DNA of 14,526 bases. It comes from an uncultured Prevotellaceae bacterium (GTDB lineage: Bacteria > Bacteroidota > Bacteroidia > Bacteroidales > Bacteroidaceae). The position numbers and the translations under genes are program-made. The notes under the pieces are model-generated. The model was given only the letters and a program-made list of their open reading frames with translations, was not told the origin of the DNA and searched no databases. This document shows positions 1 through 7,730 of this stretch, in pieces. Location: positions 1-14,526 of the forward strand of contig CACYKX010000064.1 of assembly GCA_902775075.1 (NCBI GenBank), given 5' to 3'. The stretch's first letter is position 1; each line of letters opens with the position of its first letter.

Positions 1-1275
1 AAAATCACCAACATGATGATTTCCCTTATTGATAACGACAGCTTTATTCTGTTCTGTACGTCCCATGAGTTGCTCACGACTGCGCTTACTGAATCGTTCA
101 ATAAGGATGACGAATTCTTTACCCTCATCTTTCTTATTCTGTTCAGCACTTATCTCTGTCTGTAGTTTGATAAGTTCATTGAGTCGACGAATCTTCTCAT
201 CCTCTGATACATTATCAGGCAGATGCTTAGCAGCATAGGTGCCAGGGCGCTCGCTATATTTGAACATAAAGGCACTATCATAGCCTACCTCACGAACCAA
301 CGACAAGGTCTCCTGGAAATCTTCTTCGGTCTCGTCATGATAACCTACAAAGATATCGGTGGTAATACCACAACCTGGAATGATTCGACGAATAGCCTCT
401 ACCTTACTTAGATAGTCTTCGCGCGTATATTTACGATTCATCAACTTCAACACCTTGTTACTTCCACTCTGTGCAGGGAAATGGATGTGGTTACAGAGGT
501 TTGGCTCATCAGCAATGGCTTGCAGGATGTCTTCACTCATATCCTCTGGATTAGAGGTAGTAAAGCGCACACGCATATCAGGGACAGCCTCAGCAACAAT
601 ACGGAGAAGTTCTGCAAATGATGTTCCATTCTCTGGACGCTTACCATTCGGCAACAATCCGTAAGAGTTTACATTCTGACCTAACAAGGTTACTTCCTTG
701 AATCCTTTATCGTGCAAATCGCGTACCTCAGCAAGAATACTCTCAACATCACGACTACGCTCACGACCACGAGTATAAGGTACGATGCAATAGTGGCAGA
801 AGTTGTTGCAACCACGCATGATGCTTACAAAACCGCTCACACGATTGCCACCAATACGCTGAGGAATGATATTGCGATAAGTCTCAGTGGTAGATAGTTG
901 CACATTCTCTGCGTTATGTCCCATCTCACACTGGGCAATCATATCAGGAAGGTTCAAATAAGAATCCGGTCCACATACCAGATTGGCATGATGGTTATTG
1001 ATCAAATCGTCTTTAACACGCTCGGCCATACACCCCAGCACACCCAAGATCAACTGGCGACCCTTCTTCTGTTCTGCATGAAGGGTATCAAGACGATGAT
1101 AAATTTTATTCTCTGCATTTTCTCGTATACTGCAAGTGTTCAAGAATACAGCATCAGCCTCATCTTCATTCTCGCAAACTTCATAATCGGCCATCTTCAT
1201 CACTGAAGCTACGACCTCACTATCAGCAACATTCATCTGACAGCCATAAGTCTCTATATATAATTTCTTACTCAT
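1..1275 (-). CDS. miaB: tRNA-2-methylthio-N6-dimethylallyladenosine synthase MiaB, 3' end cut off by the window
   Basis: This radical-SAM methylthiotransferase adds a methylthio group to i6A37 of tRNAs that read UNN codons. I translated the minus strand by hand: the reading frame is open from ATG at 1275 to the window edge (425 codons), so only the last few tens of residues are likely missing. The N-terminal UPF0004 domain has its three cluster cysteines at C12 (ETYGCQMN), C48 (NTCSIRENA) and C82 (GCMAER). The radical-SAM CxxxCxxC motif is at C156, C160 and C163 (RGCNNFCHYC). Further on are LLGQNVNSYG and an FPAQSGSN segment typical of the family. An ATG 8 bases upstream is out of frame and stops at once, which supports this start. 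The downstream TRAM domain is only partly inside the window. GCNNFC and GQNVNSY favour MiaB over MtaB or RimO. It lies 82 bp downstream of the PAP2 gene but has its own promoter. Confidence 0.96.
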   Translation of the reverse strand, partial: MSKKLYIETYGCQMNVADSEVVASVMKMADYEVCENEDEADAVFLNTCSIRENAENKIYHRLDTLHAEQKKGRQLILGVLGCMAERVKDDLINNHHANLVCGPDSYLNLPDMIAQCEMGHNAENVQLSTTETYRNIIPQRIGGNRVSGFVSIMRGCNNFCHYCIVPYTRGRERSRDVESILAEVRDLHDKGFKEVTLLGQNVNSYGLLPNGKRPENGTSFAELLRIVAEAVPDMRVRFTTSNPEDMSEDILQAIADEPNLCNHIHFPAQSGSNKVLKLMNRKYTREDYLSKVEAIRRIIPGCGITTDIFVGYHDETEEDFQETLSLVREVGYDSAFMFKYSERPGTYAAKHLPDNVSEDEKIRRLNELIKLQTEISAEQNKKDEGKEFVILIERFSKRSREQLMGRTEQNKAVVINKGNHHVGDF

Positions 1276-1297
1276 ATGTTCATAAACATTTTAGGGT

Positions 1298-1330
1298 GCA
1301 AAGTTACTGAAAATAAATGATTTACACAAA
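1298..1330 (-). promoter_or_regulatory. miaB promoter (Bacteroidetes type)
   Basis: Read on the minus strand, TAACTTTGC (1306-1298) matches the -7 consensus TAnnTTTG, and TTTGTG (1330-1325) sits at the -33 position with 18 bp between the two blocks. Transcription would start near 1292, giving a leader of about 17 nt before the ATG at 1275. The promoter lies between the PAP2 stop and miaB, so miaB can be transcribed independently of the upstream pair. Confidence 0.65.
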
Positions 1331-1357
1331 TTACCCCCTATTTTTCCAACTTTTGGA

Positions 1358-2314
1358 TTAGTGTTTTAGTGGTTTAGACACCAACAGAAGTGCATAATAG
1401 ATAATAAACGCACTAATAAGACCTGCAATAGCATCTACGGCATAATGTGCCTGAATGTAGACCGTAGCCATACAGAGGAATACATAGAAAGGCAATAAGA
1501 CATAGACGAGTCGGCGATTCTTACTATGCAAAGCCAAAAGCATACATATTGTGCTCACACCGACATGTGAACTTGGAAAAGCTGCCGTAGGACGTTCTCC
1601 CGCATTCTTTGCATCCTCCACCAACTGATAGAAGAATCCGTCCTGATAACCCGGTGACACAAGACAGTCTTGGGTATGACTGAAATAGTCACCAAGTGAC
1701 GGGAATATACCATGCGCAATATCATTCACTCCTACTGCATCGTAATAGAATGTAGGACCTGCTACCGGGAAGAAGATAAATATCACATAATATATAAAGA
1801 AAGAAGCGAGGATGATAAACGAACAACGCTCAAACTCCTGATAACGACAAAAGAAGTAGAACAATGCCACTACTGCTATCATCGGATAATACATCACATA
1901 TCCCATATCCATGAGCTCACTTATTATCGCCCAATGGAAATTCTTGGCAAATACCAGTGCTGGTTGGAATCCAAAAAGGCTCTGTTCCCACCCCGCCACA
2001 ATATGGTCTAGATTAGGGAACATACGATTTATCTCATAAGTATCCGGATACCACCATGCCAGTAACCCCATTTGTACACCCACACGTACCAACAACGTAA
2101 ACCTACAAGGGAGCATACGATACACGCCCCATACCGCAACTGTCATGAAGAGCACTCTCAATCGTCCCCAAAGCATAGCCTGAGGATTTTCAATACGTGT
2201 ATAAGTAAAGGCCATGATGGCCAAAGTAAAGAACAGATATGCCAGTACCACCCACTCTAGGGCTAACAATCCTTTCTTAGGATTCTTGGTAATTTTGAAA
2301 ATATCTTTCAACAT
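1358..2314 (-). CDS. PAP2-family multispanning membrane protein, resembling inositol phosphorylceramide synthase
   Basis: A 318-residue integral membrane protein with several hydrophobic segments (about residues 19-37, 55-68, 139-157, 165-184, 251-262, 268-286 and 295-312). The active-site signature of the PAP2/lipid phosphatase superfamily is visible: ERPTAAFPSSH with H250, then YIQAHYAVDAIAG with H290 and D294. The FFPVAGPTFYY segment (about 181-191) together with FPSSH and HYxxD recalls the Aur1/IPC-synthase branch (PAP2_3) rather than a simple PSGH-type undecaprenyl phosphatase. Such enzymes hydrolyse or transfer phospho head groups on lipids at the membrane. It starts 17 bp after the SDR stop codon on the same strand, so the two are almost certainly cotranscribed. 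Bacteroidales make sphingolipids, which makes a phosphosphingolipid or inositol-lipid role plausible, but the substrate cannot be read from the sequence. Confidence 0.85.
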   Translation of the reverse strand: MLKDIFKITKNPKKGLLALEWVVLAYLFFTLAIMAFTYTRIENPQAMLWGRLRVLFMTVAVWGVYRMLPCRFTLLVRVGVQMGLLAWWYPDTYEINRMFPNLDHIVAGWEQSLFGFQPALVFAKNFHWAIISELMDMGYVMYYPMIAVVALFYFFCRYQEFERCSFIILASFFIYYVIFIFFPVAGPTFYYDAVGVNDIAHGIFPSLGDYFSHTQDCLVSPGYQDGFFYQLVEDAKNAGERPTAAFPSSHVGVSTICMLLALHSKNRRLVYVLLPFYVFLCMATVYIQAHYAVDAIAGLISAFIIYYALLLVSKPLKH

Positions 2315-2331
2315 GCTTTTTATCTATATAA

Positions 2332-3327
2332 TTACAACCAATGATTCTCCTTATACCATTCCATAGACAGATGTACACCTTGCTCCAAGTCATATTGAGG
2401 ATGATATCCGAGTTCATCTACAGCCGGTTCTATATCGCACCGCCAGTTACGTTGTTTCAATATATTATATTTATCATTGTTCAGAGCCGAAATCTTACCT
2501 GTCATTCTACCAATATACTCACCGAAGAAGGTAACCACACGAAGTACCCATACCGGTGCCTTGATGCGAATCCACCAAGGGCATCCAAGTTCTTCGTGTA
2601 TCAAATTACTGAAAGTCTCACTCTGGTATACCTCACCATCGCTCAAGAAATACTTACGCCCATCCTTACCATGGTCTAGTGCTAGGAATACAGCCTGTAC
2701 CACATCCTGAACATACACGAAGGTGATATCCTGGCGTTTGAAACCCACCGAGAAATCTGTATGTTGCTTAATACTCTTCGCCATCAAGAAGTAATCACGC
2801 TCGCGAGGGCCATAGACACCTGTCGGACGAAGCACAATATACGGGAAATTGTTTCCAATAGAATCCAAGAACTTCTCGGCAGCCAGTTTACTCTTACCAT
2901 AAGCCGTATTCGGACGAGGAATATCCCCCTCCGTAATCTCTTGATAAGGTTGCTTTTCCTTGATAGCGCCAAAGATACTCAGAGAACTTAAATAGACAAA
3001 TCTTTTGATTGGAATTTTAAGTTTCAGAATTGCATGAACAAGGTTCTTTGTACCTTCTGTGTTCACACGGAAGAAATCTTCATGATGCAGGCATTTTGTA
3101 ACACCAGCAGCATGAACAATATAATCAAAATCGTGACCCTCCAATTCTTTCAACAGGTCGGTTTCTGATGAGAGATTGAGTTCAATAAAATGTATGCGCT
3201 TATCCTGCAAGTACTTACGAGAGCTAGACTTACGTACCGCTGCCCAGGTCTCCATACCTTGTCGTAAAGCCTCTTCTACGATATAGCTACCGATAAAGCC
3301 GGATGCGCCTGTAATTAGAATTTTCAT
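2332..3327 (-). CDS. NAD(P)-dependent epimerase/dehydratase (extended SDR)
   Basis: A 331-residue extended short-chain dehydrogenase/reductase with an N-terminal Rossmann motif GASGFIG (residues 7-13), HAAGVTK after beta-strand 4, catalytic YLSSLS (about 112-117) and YxxxK at Y143/K147 (AYGKSK), then LRPTGVYGPRERD. The frame is open to 3360, but I chose the ATG at 3327: the Rossmann strand MKILITG begins there, and a -7 promoter box (3357-3349) lies inside the longer version, so those codons would not be transcribed. Substrate is unknown. Relatives act on nucleotide sugars, sterols or, in some bacteria, 3-oxo-ceramides. Pairing with the PAP2 membrane protein 17 bp downstream suggests lipid metabolism. 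Confidence is high for the fold and low for the reaction. Confidence 0.88.
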   Translation of the reverse strand: MKILITGASGFIGSYIVEEALRQGMETWAAVRKSSSRKYLQDKRIHFIELNLSSETDLLKELEGHDFDYIVHAAGVTKCLHHEDFFRVNTEGTKNLVHAILKLKIPIKRFVYLSSLSIFGAIKEKQPYQEITEGDIPRPNTAYGKSKLAAEKFLDSIGNNFPYIVLRPTGVYGPRERDYFLMAKSIKQHTDFSVGFKRQDITFVYVQDVVQAVFLALDHGKDGRKYFLSDGEVYQSETFSNLIHEELGCPWWIRIKAPVWVLRVVTFFGEYIGRMTGKISALNNDKYNILKQRNWRCDIEPAVDELGYHPQYDLEQGVHLSMEWYKENHWL

Positions 3328-3346
3328 TAAAAATAATATAATTCGC

Positions 3347-3377
3347 TTGCAAAGATACAAATATTTTTGTTACTTTG
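3347..3377 (+). promoter_or_regulatory. rnr promoter, overlapping the divergent SDR promoter
   Basis: TTACTTTGC at 3370-3378 is a close variant of the TAnnTTTG -7 box, with TTGC at 3347-3350 at the -33 distance. Start would be near 3383, about 20 nt before the chosen ATG. The -33 block lies on top of the opposing promoter's -7 box, so the two promoters share the same roughly 30 bp. Confidence 0.5.
3349..3357 (-). promoter_or_regulatory. -7 box for the SDR-PAP2 pair
   Basis: The minus strand reads TATCTTTGC, an exact TAnnTTTG. Transcription would begin near 3343, about 16 nt before the ATG at 3327. I see no clear TTTG at -33; that position (about 3378-3381) falls next to the -7 box of the opposite rnr promoter. 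Confidence 0.6.
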
Positions 3378-3404
3378 CCCATAAAATATAAAAAACACAT
3401 ATCT

Positions 3405-5612
3405 ATGGGAAAAGGAAAGAAAGGTGGAAAACGAATGTCGAAGAAACTGTTGAGTGAGAAATTGGAAAATTTCTTCGCATCTCAACCTGGCAAAGTTTTC
3501 TCATTTAAAGAGATATTCAAAGCACTCAAGCTAAACACTCATCCCCTGAAGATGCTTGCCATTGACACCATGGAAGAAATGGCATGGGATGATTTTCTGA
3601 AAAGAGTCAGCGATAACAGTTATCAACTTAACCAGTCTGGTCAGGTACAGAAAGGAACATTTGTTCGTAAGGCGAATGGTAAGAACTCTGTGATTCCTGA
3701 GGGCAGCGACCAACCGATCTTTGTTTCTGAACGTAACTCTATGGGAGCTCTCAGCGGAGATAAGGTAGAATTCACCTTTCTTGCGCGCCGTCGCAATCAT
3801 ATTCGTGAAGCGCAAGTCAACCAAGTACTCCAGCGTGCCAAAGACACTTTTGTCGGTCGCCTGAAGGTAGATAAGGAACTAGCTTATCTGGTAACCCAAG
3901 GTGATACCTTTGCTCACAACATTATCATTCCTAGACGCAAGCTGAAAGGAGGAAAAATGGATGATAAGGCTATCGTGAAGGTCATAGAATGGCCTGACGG
4001 TGAGGTAAAGAGTCCTATCGGTGAGGTTGTGGACATTTTAGGACAAACCGGTGACAACGATGTAGAGATGAACACCATTCTCGCTCAGTATGGTCTACCT
4101 TACAAATATCCAAAGGCTGTAGAGGATGCAGCCAACAAGATTACAGGAGAGATTACCGAACAAGACCTGAAGGAACGTGAAGACTTCCGCGATACATGGA
4201 CTTGTACCATCGACCCGAAGGATGCTAAAGACTTTGATGATGCTTTATCGTTCAAGAAGTTAGATAATGGACTCTATCAGGTAGGTGTTCACATTGCTGA
4301 CGTCAGTCATTATGTGAAAGAAGGCGACATCATCGACCGTGAGGCTCAAAAGCGTGCCACAAGTATCTATCTTGTCGACCGCACCATTCCTATGCTCCCA
4401 GAGCATCTTTGCAACTTTGTATGTAGTCTTCGCCCTAACGAGGAGAAGCTGGCCTTCAGCGTCATCTTCGACTTGAACGAAAACGGTGATGTCAAGAAAT
4501 ATAGAATCGTGCATTGTGTCATCAAGAGCGATCGCCGATATGCTTATGAAGAGGTACAACAGATTCTAGAAGACAATGGTGTGATTGACGGCACCGGCGA
4601 ACCTGCTCCTGCAGCTCCTAAGGAAGGATACAAGGGAGACTATGCCGACAACCTGATTATGCTCGACCGTCTGGCCAAGAAGCTACGTGCCAAGAGATTC
4701 AAAGATGGTTCTGTGAAGTTTGACTCTGAAGAGTTGCACTTTGAAGTTGATGAGAAAGGAAAGCCAATACGCTGTTTCTTCAAACGGTCAAAGGATGCCA
4801 ACAAACTTGTTGAGGAGTTTATGCTTCTTGCCAACAGAACCGTTGCCGAGGATGTTGGTAAGGTGAAGAAAGGTAAAAAGGCTAAGACCCTGCCTTATCG
4901 TATTCACGACAATCCAGACCCTCAGAAGTTGGAAACATTGCGCCAGTTCATCGTGAAGTTCGGTTACAAACTGAAGAGCACCAGTACTATGGGAGCGACG
5001 GCTCGCGCTCTGAACAAACTGATGGACGACTGCGAGGAAAAGCCAGAGCAGAAGATGATCCAAACAGTTGCCCTTAGAGCGATGATGAAGGCGAAATATA
5101 GTGTTCACAACATCGGTCACTTCGGTTTGGCCTTCGAATACTACACCCATTTTACCTCTCCTATCCGAAGATATCCGGATACGATGGTTCATCGTTTGAT
5201 CACCCGTTATCAGCAAGGTGGAAGAAGTGCCAACGAAAAATATTACGAGAAACTTTGCGAACATAGCAGTGACATGGAGTTAATAGCCCAGAGTGCCGAA
5301 CGCGACTCTATAAAATATAAGATGGTAGAGTTTATGGGCGACAAGATAGGCAACGAATATCCTGCTCACATCAGTGGTATCACCAGTTTCGGTATCTATG
5401 CCGAGATTGACGAGAATCATTGTGAAGGTATGATTCCTATGCGTGACCTTGACGACGACTATTATGAGTTCGATGAGCGCAACTTCTGTCTTGTAGGACG
5501 CCGTCACCATCACAAATATCAGCTAGGCGACGCCATCCAGATTAAGGTTGCTAAAGCCAATCTGGAGAAGAAACAACTTGATTTCACAATCACCGAAAAG
5601 AAGAAACGATAA
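3405..5612 (+). CDS. rnr: Ribonuclease R (RNase II/RNB family 3'-5' exoribonuclease)
   Basis: A 735-residue processive exoribonuclease that degrades structured RNA in the cytoplasm. Domain order is typical: a basic N-terminus, a winged-helix region (about residues 14-75, LSEKLENFF to YQLNQ), cold-shock/OB domains (about 80-230), the RNB catalytic domain, and a C-terminal S1 domain (about 650-730, beginning near PAHISGITSFGIYAEI). The metal-binding motif IDPKDAKDFDDA supplies D270, D276, D278 and D279, matching the four catalytic aspartates of the family. The FTSPIRRYPD segment near the end of RNB is also characteristic. The frame extends to a TTG at 3375, but that codon sits inside the promoter -7 box, so I use the ATG at 3405; the ATG at 3435 is another possibility. 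The long lysine-rich tail of enterobacterial RNase R is reduced to TEKKKR. Confidence 0.95.
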   Translation: MGKGKKGGKRMSKKLLSEKLENFFASQPGKVFSFKEIFKALKLNTHPLKMLAIDTMEEMAWDDFLKRVSDNSYQLNQSGQVQKGTFVRKANGKNSVIPEGSDQPIFVSERNSMGALSGDKVEFTFLARRRNHIREAQVNQVLQRAKDTFVGRLKVDKELAYLVTQGDTFAHNIIIPRRKLKGGKMDDKAIVKVIEWPDGEVKSPIGEVVDILGQTGDNDVEMNTILAQYGLPYKYPKAVEDAANKITGEITEQDLKEREDFRDTWTCTIDPKDAKDFDDALSFKKLDNGLYQVGVHIADVSHYVKEGDIIDREAQKRATSIYLVDRTIPMLPEHLCNFVCSLRPNEEKLAFSVIFDLNENGDVKKYRIVHCVIKSDRRYAYEEVQQILEDNGVIDGTGEPAPAAPKEGYKGDYADNLIMLDRLAKKLRAKRFKDGSVKFDSEELHFEVDEKGKPIRCFFKRSKDANKLVEEFMLLANRTVAEDVGKVKKGKKAKTLPYRIHDNPDPQKLETLRQFIVKFGYKLKSTSTMGATARALNKLMDDCEEKPEQKMIQTVALRAMMKAKYSVHNIGHFGLAFEYYTHFTSPIRRYPDTMVHRLITRYQQGGRSANEKYYEKLCEHSSDMELIAQSAERDSIKYKMVEFMGDKIGNEYPAHISGITSFGIYAEIDENHCEGMIPMRDLDDDYYEFDERNFCLVGRRHHHKYQLGDAIQIKVAKANLEKKQLDFTITEKKKR

Positions 5613-5639
5613 CTCATCTCGGCGGAAGATTCATATAAG

Positions 5640-5680
5640 TCCCATGAAGTCTATATATACAAAAAATAGATTTCATGGGA
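5640..5680 (+). terminator. Long hairpin after rnr, possible terminator or 3'-end stabiliser
   Basis: Two 15-nt arms (5640-5654 and 5666-5680) pair along their whole length with a single G-U wobble (5649 with 5671), around an 11-nt A-rich loop. It begins 28 nt after the rnr stop. It is followed by TTCATGTTTG rather than a clean U tract, so intrinsic termination is uncertain. The stem is strong enough to act as a barrier to 3' exonucleases or as a Rho-independent terminator of low efficiency. Confidence 0.5.
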
Positions 5681-5771
5681 TTCATGTTTGTAGATATCTC
5701 TATGAGAGAATTCTAATCACTACTTATAATAATTTAATACGATATACAAATAAGAATAAAGAAAAAAGCAC

Positions 5772-5779
5772 TACCTTTG
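5772..5779 (+). promoter_or_regulatory. -7 box upstream of the chromate transporter pair
   Basis: TACCTTTG is an exact match to TAnnTTTG. Transcription would start near 5785, leaving a leader of about 50 nt before the ATG at 5834. No obvious -33 TTTG; the upstream DNA is very AT-rich. Confidence 0.55.
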
Positions 5780-5833
5780 TCGCGAAATAAGAATGAGGTA
5801 AAAGACATTGATAACGAAACAAAACAAAGAAAT

Positions 5834-6382
5834 ATGTTATTAAAATTCTTCTTAACCTGTAATAAGATTGGAGCTTTCACCCTAGGAGGAGGATACGCAA
5901 TGATTCCAATCATGGAACAGGAATTCGTAGACAAGAACCATTGGATGGAACGCCAAGAATTCATGGACATCATGGTAGTGGCACAAACCACCCCAGGTAT
6001 ATTTTCAATAGATATGGCCAGCCATATCGGATATAAGATGAAAGGCGTCTGGGGCGGTATCGTCGGTGCTATTGGCATAGCCTTACCTTCTATCATCATG
6101 ATTTTGCTCATTGCCATGTTCTTCCACACTTTCAAGGATAACATTTATGTCACCAAGTTTTTTCGCGGAGCACGTCCTGCAGTAGTGGCTCTCATCGCAG
6201 CACCATGTTTCAAGATGGCCAAGACAGCCAACATCAACCGATACAACTGTTGGATTCCCATCGTCTGCTGTCTGTTGATAGCAGCCATGGGCGTATCACC
6301 AATATGGATTATCATCGCAGCCGGAATATCAGGATTTCTCTATGGCAAATACAAGAGACAGAAAAACAGTATAAAAGACTAA
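5834..6382 (+). CDS. CHR-family (chromate-type) transporter, first half-size subunit
   Basis: A 182-residue hydrophobic membrane protein of the short CHR (ChrA-like) family. The conserved N-terminal motif is GAFTLGGGYAMIP (GGGYAM at 18-23) followed by QTTPG at 51-55, then several hydrophobic stretches (about 68-100, 115-130 and 145-168). Long ChrA proteins are tandem duplications; short ones usually occur as pairs encoded side by side, as here with the next gene 12 bp away. The frame can be extended to a TTG at 5777, but that codon is part of the -7 promoter box, so the ATG at 5834 is preferred. Many family members have never been shown to move chromate, so the substrate is open. Confidence 0.88.
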   Translation: MLLKFFLTCNKIGAFTLGGGYAMIPIMEQEFVDKNHWMERQEFMDIMVVAQTTPGIFSIDMASHIGYKMKGVWGGIVGAIGIALPSIIMILLIAMFFHTFKDNIYVTKFFRGARPAVVALIAAPCFKMAKTANINRYNCWIPIVCCLLIAAMGVSPIWIIIAAGISGFLYGKYKRQKNSIKD

Positions 6383-6394
6383 AAAGCAAGACAG

Positions 6395-6967
6395 ATGTTA
6401 TTCGTAAAAATATTTTGGATATTCTCACAGATCGGCATATTCAACTTTGGTGGTGGTTATGCCATGATCTCCCTTATCTACAACGATGTAGTAGTAAAGA
6501 ACCATTGGCTCACAAGTTCCGAGTTTACCGATATCGTAGCCATCAGTCAGTCCACCCCAGGCCCTATCGGTATCAACGCGGCCACCTATACAGGCTATGT
6601 GGCCGTAGTAAATGCAGGATTCCCTCACTGGGCAGGTATTATAAGTGCTGTTATCGCCTCACTCGCCATTATATGGCTGCCCTTTATCTTGATGATATGT
6701 ATCAGTCATTATCTGTTGAATCATAAAGACTCCCCGATCGTGAAGGATATCTTTGCAGCCCTTCGTCCTGCCATCATCGGACTGATTGCCGCTGCTGCCA
6801 TCATGCTGATGAACAAAGATAACTTTGGCTCACCTCAGGAGGATATGTTCTCCTTCGCCATCAGCATCGCACTCTTTGCCGCAGCCTTCGTTGCCACAAG
6901 ATTCTACAAGGCCAACCCTATCCTTGTACTTGCCCTCTGTGGCATCGTCGGTCTTATCGTCTATTAA
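6395..6967 (+). CDS. CHR-family (chromate-type) transporter, second half-size subunit
   Basis: A 190-residue partner of the preceding gene, beginning 12 bp after its stop codon, so the two are cotranscribed and probably form a heteromer. It repeats the family plan: GIFNFGGGYAMIS (GGGYAM at 19-24), VVVKNHW, and SQSTPGPIGINAATYTGY (about 51-68), which is closer to the canonical PGP motif than the first subunit's TTPGIFS. Hydrophobic segments follow at about residues 70-110, 123-140 and 150-190. The difference in the PGP motif suggests the subunits are not interchangeable. Confidence 0.88.
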   Translation: MLFVKIFWIFSQIGIFNFGGGYAMISLIYNDVVVKNHWLTSSEFTDIVAISQSTPGPIGINAATYTGYVAVVNAGFPHWAGIISAVIASLAIIWLPFILMICISHYLLNHKDSPIVKDIFAALRPAIIGLIAAAAIMLMNKDNFGSPQEDMFSFAISIALFAAAFVATRFYKANPILVLALCGIVGLIVY

Positions 6968-7001
6968 CGGCATTCTACTACAAAGGAATGTAAAACCATA
7001 T

Positions 7002-7039
7002 TAATTTTGCAGCAATAACGAAATAAATCACTACTTTTG
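7002..7039 (+). promoter_or_regulatory. Two tandem -7 boxes upstream of trhA, exactly 30 bp apart
   Basis: TAATTTTG (7002-7009) and TACTTTTG (7032-7039) both match TAnnTTTG exactly, and each is followed by CAGCA. The upstream box also supplies a TTTG 22 bp before the downstream one, close to the -33 distance. The downstream promoter would start near 7045, about 20 nt before the trhA ATG; the upstream one would start near 7015. Confidence 0.55.
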
Positions 7040-7064
7040 CAGCAGTAAATCTACAAATAGATGT

Positions 7065-7721
7065 ATGAAACTAAAGATATTTTTCTCGCATAAAGAAGAG
7101 CTATGGAACTCATGGAGCCATGCCGGTGGAATTGTACTGGGCATCATTGTCGGTACCATCTTCCTATATTACTGTTTCACCAACAGCAATGGATGGGCAA
7201 CGGCTGGTGTCATCCTATATCTCTTCGGTATGCTCATGTCATACATCGCCTCAACGATCTATCATGCAGTATCAGCATGGAGCAAATGGAAAGAACGACT
7301 GCGCAAATGGGATCATGCAGCGATCTACTGGCATATCGCCGGAAGCTATTCACCCATCACCTTGATAGCCTTGCGCGATGAAGGCTATTGGGGATGGGCA
7401 TTATTCATATTCGTATGGGTGTGCGCCATTGCCGGCACCATCTCCAGTTTCTATAAACTGAAAGGGCACAGCAATCTGGAAACACTAACCTTCGTCGGTA
7501 TGGGTCTGTGCGTGCTCACCGCATTGAAACCACTCCTCGACGCACTTACCACAGCAGCCTTTATCTGGATTGTAGCCGAAGGCGTATGCTATATCACGGG
7601 AGCATTATTCTATAGTCTCCGCAAACGCAAATACATGCATACCGTATTCCATTTCTTTGTTTTGGCAGGAAGCATCTGCCATATCATCGCTGTTTGGGAC
7701 ATTCTGATGCAATATATCTAA
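7065..7721 (+). CDS. trhA: TrhA/hemolysin III-like (PAQR superfamily) membrane protein
   Basis: A 218-residue seven-helix membrane protein of the YqfA/TrhA (hemolysin III) family. Family marks are visible: NSWSHAGG near the N-terminus (H19), SxxxH in STIYH (S63, H67), DHAAIYWHIAGSYSP with D83, and HxxxH in MHTVFHFFVLAGSICH (H192, H196). In PAQR proteins these Ser/His/Asp residues form the intramembrane metal site. The bacterial members are linked to membrane energetics and fluidity homeostasis; the haemolysin name comes from an early assay and does not imply a toxin. An ATG four bases upstream is out of frame and short. It has its own tandem promoters, so it is probably monocistronic. Confidence 0.9.
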   Translation: MKLKIFFSHKEELWNSWSHAGGIVLGIIVGTIFLYYCFTNSNGWATAGVILYLFGMLMSYIASTIYHAVSAWSKWKERLRKWDHAAIYWHIAGSYSPITLIALRDEGYWGWALFIFVWVCAIAGTISSFYKLKGHSNLETLTFVGMGLCVLTALKPLLDALTTAAFIWIVAEGVCYITGALFYSLRKRKYMHTVFHFFVLAGSICHIIAVWDILMQYI

Positions 7722-7730
7722 AAAAGTATA

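Noticed and set aside
1345..1357. Small inverted repeat TCCAA-CTT-TTGGA just after the PAP2 stop codon, as a terminator
   Set aside because: The stem is only 5 bp with a 3-nt loop, and no U tract follows on the minus strand; too weak to call.
3328..3360. 11-codon N-terminal extension of the SDR gene
   Set aside because: The -7 promoter box lies inside it, and the Rossmann strand MKILITG starts at the next ATG (3327).
4788..5264. 158-codon minus-strand frame
   Set aside because: Entirely antisense to the catalytic domain of RNase R; a codon-bias shadow.
5777..5833. TTG-initiated N-terminal extension of the first CHR subunit
   Set aside because: The TTG is part of the TACCTTTG promoter box, so it would not be within the transcript. 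The membrane protein starts sensibly at the ATG at 5834.
7005..7044. Repeated TTTTGCAGCA as the beginning of a repeat array or CRISPR-like structure
   Set aside because: Only two copies at 30 bp, and both coincide with promoter -7 boxes; tandem promoters explain them better.
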